A stretch of 33,598 nucleotides of DNA from Pseudomonadota bacterium (lineage in GTDB: Bacteria > Pseudomonadota > Gammaproteobacteria > Xanthomonadales > Xanthomonadaceae), in NCBI GenBank assembly GCA_023399815.1, contig JAEWOJ010000167.1, positions 1 to 33,598 of the forward strand, written 5' to 3'. Positions 7,937 to 14,984 of this stretch are shown piece after piece (the first letter of the stretch is position 1; every line of letters starts with the position of its first letter). Below the pieces are notes generated by a model. That model did no database searches and was not told the DNA's origin. It worked only from the letters and a program-made list of their open reading frames with translations. The translations under genes and the position numbers were made by a program.

Positions 7937-8572
7937 ATGTCCAATGCATTGATGATCGTCGGCGCCGCCACATTGGGCTCCCTCGGCACCGAACCACCCA
8001 AGGGTCAATCGGACCTCTCCAGGCTATCCGAGATCGACGGCAAATACGCCACCGTCTTGAGCACGTCGCTCAATGCTGGTCGCCACAACCTCTATGCCGG
8101 GCACCGCAGCCACAGTTCGCACCGATCGCATAGTTCGCACCGGTCGCACTCTTCTGGCTCCGGCAGCTCCTACCGTTCCTATTCCCCGCCCCCGGCCACT
8201 TACACACCGCCACCGAGCACCCACACGTCCCCATCGAGTTCAAGAAGCAGCGATAGCAGTTCGAGCACGTCGTATGGCCAGAGTTTGCAGCCGGCAACCA
8301 AATCCACCTCGCCGGCAAGCAACACACTCTCTCTGGAACCAAGTTCGACCACCAGGCTCTCCTCGCAAGGCCGGGATTCCGATGCGCTCAAGCTGCTCAT
8401 CATGCGGGTTCAGGCCGCCCTCTATTCAAAGGGCTACGATCCCGGCGCCATCGATGGCACGCTGACGCCGCAGACACAGTCGGCGCTGCGCACGTTCCAG
8501 CAGGCCCACGGAATCAGCGCAACCGGCACCATGACCACTCCAACGCTCGATGCGCTCGGAGTTCGACTGTAG
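7937..8572 (+). CDS. hxsA: His-Xaa-Ser repeat protein HxsA, predicted substrate of HxsB/HxsC
   Basis: The protein has 211 residues from ATG 7937, chosen because it lies 2 bp after the hxsC stop and gives the expected short N-terminus; longer in-frame starts lie inside hxsC. Residues 1-20 are mildly hydrophobic but not a clear signal peptide. Residues 56-73 consist of six consecutive His-Xaa-Ser tripeptides (HRS and HSS alternating). Residues 74-150 form a Ser/Pro/Thr/Tyr-rich linker. Residues 155-211 match a PG_binding_1-type fold (YDPGAIDGTLTPQTQSALRTFQQAHGI). In the family the His/Ser block is the presumed site of modification and the C-terminal domain suggests attachment to cell-wall material. 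It is the last gene of the operon. Confidence 0.88.
   Translation: MSNALMIVGAATLGSLGTEPPKGQSDLSRLSEIDGKYATVLSTSLNAGRHNLYAGHRSHSSHRSHSSHRSHSSGSGSSYRSYSPPPATYTPPPSTHTSPSSSRSSDSSSSTSYGQSLQPATKSTSPASNTLSLEPSSTTRLSSQGRDSDALKLLIMRVQAALYSKGYDPGAIDGTLTPQTQSALRTFQQAHGISATGTMTTPTLDALGVRL
8102..8155 (+). repeat. Three tandem 18-bp units encoding (HRSHSS)3
   Basis: Three consecutive 18-bp units each encode His-Arg-Ser-His-Ser-Ser. The units differ mostly at synonymous positions (Arg as CGC, CGA, CGG; Ser as AGC/AGT/TCG/TCT; His as CAC/CAT), so the peptide is preserved while the DNA has diverged. Confidence 0.9.
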
Positions 8573-8686
8573 CCTGAGATTTGTGGGTGATGGATGCGAA
8601 CGCCCTACCCCTGCAATATCGTCGCTGATGCGCATGGAAAATAAGTCCTGCCCCTCCCCCGACTCGCTCGCACGGCCCTCGATTTT

Positions 8687-9643
8687 CTACGACGCGAAGC
8701 GTTGCAGACGCGCGACCTGCGCCCGCAGCGCCTCGCGCAGCGCCTCGGGATGATGGATCTCGAAGTCGAACGGCAGCCGCGAGAGTTCGCGCGCGAACCA
8801 TGAAAGGTCGTCGGCCTGGGCGAGCAGCAACGTGCCCTCGCCCGCCGGCTCGAGTATGCCGATGGTGTCGAAGGTCCCGCGCCGCGCGGTGGCGAGGTCG
8901 GTATGCAGCAGCACTTCGATGGCGTGGGTGCGCGGCAGTGCGGCCACCGAGGAGACCAGGTGGGCGAGGATGTCGAAGCCTTCCGGGCGGCCGAAGCTTG
9001 CCGGGATGCCATGCAGGTGCTCGATGCGGTCGAGCCGGAACGAGCGCATGCCGTCGCGCAGGTGGCAATGGCCCACGGCGTACCAGTGGCCCCCGCGCCA
9101 TGCCAGTCCCCAGGGATCGAAGTCGCGCTCGCTGGTGCCGCCTGCGGCGCGGTAGCGCAGGCGCACGCGCTGGCGTACCTGTGCCGCCTGGCTGAGCACC
9201 ATCAGCGTGGCGTTGTCGCCACCGGCGCCGCTGCGCGCGTCGGTACCGGCGATATCCAGCGCGACCGTCTCATCGATCGCGCGAACGCGCCGCTTCAGGG
9301 CGTCGGGCATCACGCGCTCGAGCTTGGCTTGCGCGCTGGCAATCGCCGGGGCCGTTCCCGCCAGCCCCAGGCCGCGCGCGGCGAGAAGGCCGAGCGCCAG
9401 GGCAAGCGCCTCGTCGTTGCTGAAGACCATCGGCGGCAGTTTGAAACCCGGCACCAGTGCATAGCCGCCATGGCGGCCGCGCTCGGCGGTGATGGGCACG
9501 CCGATTTCTTCGAGCGACGCGATGTACCGCCGCAAGGTGCGGCCATCGACCCCCACCCGCCGCGCCAGCTCCGGGCCGCTGATGCGGCCATGGGCCTGCA
9601 ACAGCTCAAGGACCGTCAGAACGCGGGTGGTCGGGAGGCTCAT
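8687..9643 (-). CDS. WYL-domain transcriptional regulator (YafY type)
   Basis: The protein has 318 residues. The N-terminal winged helix-turn-helix (residues about 1-60, LLQAHGRISGPELARRVGVDGRTLRRYIASL) is followed by the GRHGGYAL wing typical of this family. The WYL domain is at about 145-225, with DPWGLAWRGGHWYAVGHCHLRDGMRSFRLDRI containing the W-Y-x stretch and the conserved R-x-F-x-L-D-R-I. A WCX-like C-terminal part follows. WYL domains sense small ligands or nucleic acids. It is transcribed divergently from the NIPSNAP-lysE pair, and a perfect inverted repeat lies in the shared promoter region, so it most likely controls that pair and itself. Confidence 0.9.
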   Translation of the reverse strand: MSLPTTRVLTVLELLQAHGRISGPELARRVGVDGRTLRRYIASLEEIGVPITAERGRHGGYALVPGFKLPPMVFSNDEALALALGLLAARGLGLAGTAPAIASAQAKLERVMPDALKRRVRAIDETVALDIAGTDARSGAGGDNATLMVLSQAAQVRQRVRLRYRAAGGTSERDFDPWGLAWRGGHWYAVGHCHLRDGMRSFRLDRIEHLHGIPASFGRPEGFDILAHLVSSVAALPRTHAIEVLLHTDLATARRGTFDTIGILEPAGEGTLLLAQADDLSWFARELSRLPFDFEIHHPEALREALRAQVARLQRFAS

Positions 9644-9659
9644 GGTCCCGATTGTAGTT

Positions 9660-9688
9660 TGAATCAGGGCGCATTCCGTCCTGATTCA
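9660..9688. promoter_or_regulatory. 9-bp inverted repeat, probable operator of the WYL regulator
   Basis: TGAATCAGG (9660-9668), 11-bp spacer, CCTGATTCA (9680-9688). The arms are perfect and their centres are 20 bp apart, two helical turns, as expected for a dimeric regulator. The site starts 17 bp upstream of the regulator's start codon and about 80 bp upstream of the divergent NIPSNAP gene. Confidence 0.6.
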
Positions 9689-9769
9689 CCTCTAGGTTGG
9701 GCTCGGTCCGACCGGCGATTCCGCCGTCGCCCCGCTTGGCCGATCCCTCCTTCGTCCTGGAAACCTGCG

Positions 9770-10627
9770 ATGACACCTGCTGCCCCTCTCATCCTGTCCG
9801 CCACTCTTGGCTCCCTCGCCCTCGCGACGCACGCATCGGTCCCATCCGGCAACGAGCTTCCGATGGAAACGGTGGCGCACCTGCAGGACTACCAGGTCAT
9901 CGAGTTCCGGCGCTACGTCACCAGTCCCGGCAGGCGCGACGACTTCGTGCGCTACTTCGATGCCTATTTCCCGGAGGCGTTCGAGCAGTTGGGAGCCATG
10001 GTGGTCGGCCAGTTCGCCGAGCGCGGCGATCCGGACCGCTTCACCTGGCTGCGCGGATTCAAGGACATCCAGGCGCGACCGGTGGTCAACGCCGCCTTCT
10101 ACTACGGGCCGCTGTGGCGCGAGCACCGCGCCAAGGTCAACGCGATCCTGCCCGACAGCGACAACGTGATGCTGATGCGCCCGCTGCATCCCGGGCGCAG
10201 CGTCAGCGTATTGCCGGCGGTCGATCCCGTGCTCGAGCCGGACGGTGCCCACGGCGTGGTGGTGGCGCAGGTATTCCCGGTGGAGAAGGACGCCGTTGAG
10301 GCGTTTGCCGTGCGTGCCGAACGCGCATTCGCGGCCTACGACGGCCAGGATGTACGCACCGCCGGCCTGTTGGTGTCGCTGGACCTGCCCAACAATTTCC
10401 CGCAGCTGCCGATTCGCGAGGATGGTCCCTGGCTGGTATGGCTGGGTACGTGCCGGGACGACGCGGCACTGCAGGTGCTGTCGCGGCAGATGGATGCGGT
10501 CGAGCGCGAACTGGCCGACGGCAACGCGGTGCGTGGCCCGGTAGAACGCATCGTGATGGATCCCACGCCGCGCTCGCGGCTGCGCTGGCCTGCTCTCGAT
10601 ATCGCCGGCGAACAGGACGCGCCATGA
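9770..10627 (+). CDS. NIPSNAP-family protein
   Basis: The protein has 285 residues from ATG 9770; an in-frame ATG at 9863 would remove a hydrophobic start (PAAPLILSATLGSLALATHA) that could be a signal peptide. The core begins YQVIEFRRYVTSPGRRDDFVRYFDAYFPEAFEQLGAMVVGQF, the typical first strand and helix of the NIPSNAP dimeric alpha/beta barrel, with R-x-F-x-W-L-R-G-F as second strand. A second half-barrel follows from about residue 150. The biochemical function of bacterial members is not established. It overlaps the following lysE-type gene by 4 bp and is divergent from the WYL regulator. Confidence 0.8.
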   Translation: MTPAAPLILSATLGSLALATHASVPSGNELPMETVAHLQDYQVIEFRRYVTSPGRRDDFVRYFDAYFPEAFEQLGAMVVGQFAERGDPDRFTWLRGFKDIQARPVVNAAFYYGPLWREHRAKVNAILPDSDNVMLMRPLHPGRSVSVLPAVDPVLEPDGAHGVVVAQVFPVEKDAVEAFAVRAERAFAAYDGQDVRTAGLLVSLDLPNNFPQLPIREDGPWLVWLGTCRDDAALQVLSRQMDAVERELADGNAVRGPVERIVMDPTPRSRLRWPALDIAGEQDAP

Positions 10628-11259
10628 CCGAGACCGCCCACCTGTGGCTGTTCTTCGCGATGGTGCTGGGCGTGGTGCTGCTGCCCGGGTTGGACATGGC
10701 CTATGTCATGGCCAGCTCCCTGGTCGGCGGACGGCGCTCGGGGCTGCTGGCGACCGCCGGCGTGATCGCGGGCGGCGCGTGCCACGTGCTGATGGGCGCA
10801 TTGGGCATCATGGCGGTACTGAGGCTGGTGCCGGCCGCGTTCAACCTCATGCTGGTGGCCGGCGCGCTCTACATCGCCTGGATCGGCTGGTCGCTGGTGC
10901 GCAGCCGGGCGGCCTTCGGCGCGTTGCCGTCGATGCCCGCGCGCAGCGGCGCGACGACCTTCGGCCAGGGCATGACGACCTGCCTGCTCAACCCCAAGGC
11001 CTATCTGTTCATGCTGGCGGTATTCCCGCAGTTCCTGAAGCCCGGTTACGGCCCCCTGTGGCTGCAGGCGCTGGTGATGTGGATCATCATCGCCGTCTGC
11101 CAGGCCAGCGTGTACGGCGGCATGGCGCTGGCGGGGGACGGTGTGCGGGCCTGGCTCGAATCGCGCCCTGCGGCGAACCTGCTGGCCGCGCGCGGCGTCG
11201 GCGCAATGCTGCTCGCGGCAGCGGCGTTCACCGCCTGGGAGGGCTGGCGCCTGGCCTGA
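10624..11259 (+). CDS. LysE/RhtB-family amino-acid or metabolite exporter
   Basis: The protein has 211 residues with about six hydrophobic segments. The N-terminal signature G-x5-PG-x-D-x-A-Y-V...G-R-R-S-G is present, although the usual PGP is here PGL (residues 20-22). The stretch FGQGMTTCLLNPKAYLFMLAVFPQF is a second family hallmark. Such proteins sit in the inner membrane and export amino acids or related compounds; the substrate cannot be told from sequence. The start overlaps the NIPSNAP stop (ATGA), so the two genes form an operon. Confidence 0.88.
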   Translation: MTETAHLWLFFAMVLGVVLLPGLDMAYVMASSLVGGRRSGLLATAGVIAGGACHVLMGALGIMAVLRLVPAAFNLMLVAGALYIAWIGWSLVRSRAAFGALPSMPARSGATTFGQGMTTCLLNPKAYLFMLAVFPQFLKPGYGPLWLQALVMWIIIAVCQASVYGGMALAGDGVRAWLESRPAANLLAARGVGAMLLAAAAFTAWEGWRLA

Positions 11260-11269
11260 ACGTGGATGA

Positions 11270-11304
11270 AGCCTGCTGCAAACCCAGGCTGGTCAAGAAC
11301 CAGC
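11270..11304. terminator. Overlapping hairpins between convergent lysE-type and marC genes
   Basis: GCTGGT (11288-11293), loop CAAGA, ACCAGC (11299-11304) forms one hairpin. AGCCTG (11270-11275) can instead pair with CAGGCT (11285-11290). The two use the same bases and exclude each other. The position between two converging 3' ends suits termination, but no T-tract follows. Confidence 0.35.
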
Positions 11305-11339
11305 AACCCACGGCACCGCGTCATCCCCGCAAGGACGAC

Positions 11340-11972
11340 TCAGGCTGCCTGGAACAGGTTTCTCACGCTGGTCACGATCATCTGCATGGCGATGGCCGCG
11401 AGAATCATCCCCATCAAGCGTTGCGTGATGGCCGTTGCCTTCGTGGACAGGTGGCGGCCGATGAACGGCGCCGACAGCAGCGCGGCGGCCAGCACCGCCA
11501 GAAACGACGCCGTACCTATCGCGAACCCCATCACCTGGCCGGTATGGCGGGCCGTCTGGCCCAGCACGATCAGGGTGGCGATGGTGCCGGGCCCGACCAG
11601 GAGCGGAATCGTCAGCGGATAGATCGCCACGCTGTCGTTGCCGTCCGTCGTCGCGGCCTCGTCTCCGGCCGGCGCGTGCTGGCGGCTCGCCGTGCCGTGC
11701 AGCATGGCGATGGCGATCAGCAGGACCAGCAGGCCCCCGGCCAGGCGGAAGTCGTCCAGGGTCAACCCGAACATCCGCAGGATCGCGCCACCGGCGATGG
11801 CCGAGATCGCGCAGCCGACGGTGACGCCAAGCGACGCGGTGACGGCGACCTTCCTCTGCGCCTGCGGGGACTGGCCTTGGGTCAGCGACAGGAAAACAGG
11901 AATGTTGGCGATCGGGTTCATGATCGCGAACAGCGCGGCGAAGACCTTGGTCGCGAAGGCGATGTCGAGCAT
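11340..11972 (-). CDS. MarC-family integral membrane protein
   Basis: The protein has 210 residues with about six membrane spans. The start MLDIAFATKVFAALFAIMNPIANIPVFLSLT and the central PLTIPLLVGPGTIATLIVL are signatures of the MarC/UPF0056 family. Its role is unknown; the early link to multiple antibiotic resistance is not generally accepted. The start codon overlaps the stop of the upstream DsbA-like gene, so they are cotranscribed. An open frame continues far upstream through the neighbouring genes, but the ATG at 11972 is the family-typical start. Confidence 0.88.
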   Translation of the reverse strand: MLDIAFATKVFAALFAIMNPIANIPVFLSLTQGQSPQAQRKVAVTASLGVTVGCAISAIAGGAILRMFGLTLDDFRLAGGLLVLLIAIAMLHGTASRQHAPAGDEAATTDGNDSVAIYPLTIPLLVGPGTIATLIVLGQTARHTGQVMGFAIGTASFLAVLAAALLSAPFIGRHLSTKATAITQRLMGMILAAIAMQMIVTSVRNLFQAA

Positions 11973-12496
11973 CACGTTCCGCCCATCGCTTCCTCTATGC
12001 CACGGAAAAGCGTGTCGAAACCGCCGTCGAAGCGGGTGCCATTGATGAAGAACGTGGGCGTGCCATTGACACCGCTGCGTACTCCGCCTTCCAGGCTGCG
12101 CTCGACCTTGGCCGCCAGCACGCCGCCCGCGGCGGCCGATTGCAGTTCTGCCAGCGACAGGCCCAGCTGCCCCGCCAACGTCTCGTAATAGTCCGCGCCC
12201 AGGAGATCCTGGTTCTCGAACAGCGCGTCGTGCGCCTCCCAGAACTTCCCCTTCGTTCCAGCGAACTCCGCGAATACCGCGGCGTTCAGGGCCTGCGGAT
12301 GGACCTCCACGAGCGGGAAGCTGCGGAAGACCAGCGCCAGGTCCTTCCCGAAGCGCCGCTGCAGCTGCTTCACCATGGAGAACGCCTGGCGGCAGTACGG
12401 GCACTGGAAATCCGCGTACTCGACAAGGACGACGCGGGCATCGCCATCGCCCTGTATATGGTCCTGCGATGTGACCGGAACGCGTAACTGCGACAT
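11972..12496 (-). CDS. DsbA-family thioredoxin-fold protein
   Basis: The protein has 174 residues. The active site CPYC follows VLVEYADFQ (residues about 32-35), and the cis-Pro loop VNGTPTFFINGTRFDG is near the C-terminus. This arrangement matches the short DsbA/'thioredoxin_4' proteins. There is no signal peptide, so it probably acts in the cytoplasm as a thiol-disulfide oxidoreductase, unlike classical periplasmic DsbA. It lies 45 bp after the peroxiredoxin gene and overlaps marC by a few bases; a peroxide or thiol stress role is inference. Confidence 0.88.
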   Translation of the reverse strand: MSQLRVPVTSQDHIQGDGDARVVLVEYADFQCPYCRQAFSMVKQLQRRFGKDLALVFRSFPLVEVHPQALNAAVFAEFAGTKGKFWEAHDALFENQDLLGADYYETLAGQLGLSLAELQSAAAGGVLAAKVERSLEGGVRSGVNGTPTFFINGTRFDGGFDTLFRGIEEAMGGT

Positions 12497-12541
12497 GGCT
12501 GAAATCCCTCTCGATGGGGTGCACGGGTTGGTTGATCTGCC

Positions 12542-13024
12542 TTACTTTTCCAGACGGTCCAGCGCGTCCAGCACACCGTCGACGCCCGGGTTCACGCTCA
12601 CCGGCGACAGGTAGCTCCAGGCGATCCGGCCGTCCTTGTCGATCACGAACAATCCCCGTTTGCTGAAGCCGGCCGCGTCGTATACCCCGTAGGCGCGGGA
12701 TACCTCGCCCTTCGGTTCGAAGTCCGCCAGCAGGTCGAACTGGATTCCCCGCGCCTGCTTGAACGCCTGGTGGCTCCAGACGCTGTCCACCGAAATCCCC
12801 AGCACCTGGGCCTGCCGTGCTTCCAGCAACGGCCGCGCGGCTCCGAAGACGGAAAGCTCGTCGCTGCAGACAGGGCTCCAGTCGGCTGGATAGAAGACCA
12901 GCACGGTGGGCCTGCCGCGGAGTTCGCTGAGCCTGGTCCTGCGTTCCGGGCTGCTGGACAGCGCGAAGTCCGGCGCCATGGCACCCGCCTGCAGGATTCC
13001 GCTGGCCGTGTCTGAATGAGTCAT
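12542..13024 (-). CDS. Peroxiredoxin (AhpC/TSA family)
   Basis: The protein has 160 residues from ATG 13024. The N-terminal half GAMAPDFALSSS...LSELRGRPTVLVFYPADWSPVCSDELSVF shows the peroxiredoxin fold with the peroxidatic Cys53. The usual P-x3-T-x2-C is here P-A-D-W-S-P-V-C, with Ser in place of Thr, a substitution compatible with activity. No obvious resolving Cys exists elsewhere (Cys53 is the only Cys), which suggests a 1-Cys mechanism needing an external thiol. The adjacent DsbA-like protein is a possible partner. First gene of the prx-dsbA-marC operon and divergent from the DyP peroxidase. Confidence 0.88.
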   Translation of the reverse strand: MTHSDTASGILQAGAMAPDFALSSSPERRTRLSELRGRPTVLVFYPADWSPVCSDELSVFGAARPLLEARQAQVLGISVDSVWSHQAFKQARGIQFDLLADFEPKGEVSRAYGVYDAAGFSKRGLFVIDKDGRIAWSYLSPVSVNPGVDGVLDALDRLEK

Positions 13025-13375
13025 CTGTGGCTCCTCTGGCTGTGCCGGCCATCCTCCGCCCGGACGTTCCCCAAGGGAAGGCCCGGCCCAAAGCGAGATT
13101 AGCACCCGCGCAGGTCACGGCTGCCATCGTCTGCCCGGCTGATCCCGGGGTTTTTCCCAAGCTATCTGACGTGCCCCACGGTTTCGCGCGCCATGCGTCC
13201 ATGCTATGGAGAAGATCCCGGAAACATGATTGACTGCCGATCCGATCTCCTCTTCTTCGTTGCCGGATGGGAGGACGCAGCGGATGCCCTGTCTCATGGC
13301 GGGAGTACCGATGGAGGCCGTGGCAGCGGCATGGACGCCACGGGTCAACTTTCACGACCGAAGAACGAGGGCCGA
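13025..13375. other. Divergent intergenic region between peroxiredoxin and DyP genes
   Basis: About 350 bp separate the two divergent starts. Open frames exist but none shows a protein-like pattern; the upstream extension of the DyP frame to 13193 looks non-coding. A small palindrome TTCCC-CAA-GGGAA lies near 13066-13078. I see no convincing OxyR-type site or -10/-35 pair. Confidence 0.4.
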
Positions 13376-14350
13376 ATGGACCAGCAAGTTTCGTCGACCG
13401 CCGCCGCAACCGGCGCACCCCGGCCGGAACCCCAGAACATCGACGCGCCGCTGTCCATCGCGGCGGCGTTCCTCGTCCTGTCGGTGAAGGACGACGACGG
13501 CTCGACCTCCACCGTCCGCTCGGTGCTTGGCAGCATGGACGACCTGATCAAGAACGTGAATTCGCGGGACATCACCGGCACGTTCACCTGCAACGCCGGC
13601 ATTTCCGCGCGCGTGTGGAGCCGCCTGGTCGGCAGCCCCCTCCCCGCTGAACTGCACGCGTTCAAGGAAATCCGGGGCGCGACGCACGTCGCCGTTTCAA
13701 CCCCGGGCGACCTGCTGTTCCATGTCCGCGCCGGGTCCATGGATCTCGTCGTGGCGTTCGAGCAGATGCTGCTCGACGCGCTCGGAGAGGCGGCCACGGT
13801 GGTCGACGAGGTCGCCGGCTTCCGCTACTTCGACGGGCGCGACCTCCTGGAGTTCGTCGACGGCACCGCCAATCCCGTCGGCCTGGCCCTCCCCGCCTGC
13901 ACCATTGTCGGGGCCGAGGACGCCCAGCACGCCGGCGGCAGCTACGTCGTCATCCAGAAGTACCTGCATGACCTCAAGGCCTGGCGCGCGCAGAGTACCG
14001 AGATCCAGGAGCAGATCATCGGCCGCAGGAAGTTCGACAACACCGAGCTTCCCGATGCCGCGGAGAACGCGCAGAAGTCGCACAAGACCCTGTGCACCAT
14101 CGAGGAGGACGGCGTCGAGCACGACATCCTGCGCGACAACATGCCCTTCGCCCGCCCTGCCTACGATGAGTTCGGCACCTACTTCATCGGGTACTCGCGG
14201 CACCTGTGGGTCATCGAGCGGATGCTCGAGCGCATGTTCGTGGGCGCGCCGCCTCCCCTACACGACCGCATCCTGGATTTCTCCAGGGCCGCGACGGGCG
14301 TTGCGTTCTTCGTTCCATCGAAGGACGTCCTGTCCGGCATGGGCGATTGA
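13376..14350 (+). CDS. Dyp-type heme peroxidase
   Basis: The protein has 324 residues from ATG 13376, preceded by GAGGG at about 6 bp. The DyP signature F-V-D-G-T-x-N-P is at 160-166 with catalytic Asp162. The GGSYVVIQKYLHDL segment is at 187-200. His236 (KSHKTL) fits the proximal heme ligand and Arg253 (ILRDNMPF) fits the distal Arg, with the same 17-residue spacing as in the E. coli YfeX type. No signal peptide is seen, so a cytoplasmic location is likely. The enzyme oxidises substrates with hydrogen peroxide. It is divergent from a peroxiredoxin operon, which suggests a shared oxidative-stress context. Confidence 0.9.
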   Translation: MDQQVSSTAAATGAPRPEPQNIDAPLSIAAAFLVLSVKDDDGSTSTVRSVLGSMDDLIKNVNSRDITGTFTCNAGISARVWSRLVGSPLPAELHAFKEIRGATHVAVSTPGDLLFHVRAGSMDLVVAFEQMLLDALGEAATVVDEVAGFRYFDGRDLLEFVDGTANPVGLALPACTIVGAEDAQHAGGSYVVIQKYLHDLKAWRAQSTEIQEQIIGRRKFDNTELPDAAENAQKSHKTLCTIEEDGVEHDILRDNMPFARPAYDEFGTYFIGYSRHLWVIERMLERMFVGAPPPLHDRILDFSRAATGVAFFVPSKDVLSGMGD

Positions 14351-14472
14351 CATGGGAGATTGAAGCGGCCCGACCGCCAGAACCTGCGCCCTGCGCCGCT
14401 TCCGCTTCCCCGAGGTGCCAGTCAACAGGGCGCCTCTACTTCTACTTCGCGTGATGTTCCGGAGCCATCGCC

Positions 14473-14694
14473 ATGAACTACGCCCGCCTTCCCGACAATC
14501 CCATCGTCACCAACCTCATCCTGCAGGAACTCATCAGGACGCTCCTGCGCAAAGGCGTGCTGACGGAAACGGAGCTATTCGCCCTGCTGAAAACAGCGGC
14601 GGAACACGCGGACATCACCGGCGACGATCTCACCCCGCAGGCCGCCGAGGACTATGTCCACCAGGAACTCCTGCCGGCCTTTCCGCAGCCGTAG
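14473..14694 (+). CDS. Small hypothetical protein
   Basis: The protein has 73 residues from ATG 14473 with GGAG 13 bp upstream. It is acidic and predicted helical (LILQELIRTLLRKGVLTETELFALLKTAAEHA). I do not recognise a family. It lies 122 bp after the DyP gene and ends only a few bases from the convergent end of cbpM. Codon choice is like that of neighbours, so it is probably real. No membrane segment or signal peptide. Confidence 0.65.
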   Translation: MNYARLPDNPIVTNLILQELIRTLLRKGVLTETELFALLKTAAEHADITGDDLTPQAAEDYVHQELLPAFPQP

Positions 14695-14699
14695 TCGAT

Positions 14700-14984
14700 T
14701 CAACCGGGACGCCCATCGACGGCGAGCAGCAGCCGCCGCAGTCCATGCACCTGTTCCAGCAGTTGCAGCACGATGTCCACCCCGGCGTCGTTGACCTCCA
14801 TGTCGAGGGTCAGGTCCCGGACCAGCAGCGCCCGGCTGAGGTCCAGCCGGGTCAGCACGATGCCGGTGGCGCTCCGCTGCGGCGCGATCCACTCCTTCTC
14901 GAGCCAGTGCTCCAGCAGCGCCTTCTCCACGCCGACCTCCACGAGAAACTCCTGGAGGCCCACGACTTCATTGGGCATGTTCAT
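14700..14984 (-). CDS. cbpM: Chaperone modulator CbpM
   Basis: The protein has 94 residues, all-helical and MerR-like in general pattern (VVGLQEFLVEVGVEKALLEHWLEKEWIAP at the N-terminus; VRDLTLDMEVNDAGVDIVLQLLEQVHGLRRLL later). CbpM binds the J domain of CbpA and inhibits both its DnaK co-chaperone activity and its DNA binding. The start overlaps the cbpA stop by 4 bp, the conserved cbpA-cbpM pairing. Last gene of the long minus-strand directon. Confidence 0.85.
   Translation of the reverse strand: MNMPNEVVGLQEFLVEVGVEKALLEHWLEKEWIAPQRSATGIVLTRLDLSRALLVRDLTLDMEVNDAGVDIVLQLLEQVHGLRRLLLAVDGRPG

Noticed and set aside
8102..8155. Short tandem repeats considered as a CRISPR array
   Set aside because: They are 18-bp coding units without spacers inside hxsA. 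No CRISPR array or cas gene is present in the window.
8632..8664. GGCAGGACTTATTTTCC-like stretch on the minus strand between hxsA and the WYL gene, reminiscent of sequences near REP-associated transposases
   Set aside because: Only one copy and no transposase or REP pair is visible, so no element can be claimed.
11340..13418. A 692-codon frame extending marC upstream through two other genes
   Set aside because: The MarC family start lies at 11972 and overlaps the stop of the DsbA-like gene; the upstream part is an out-of-frame reading of peroxiredoxin and DsbA-like genes.
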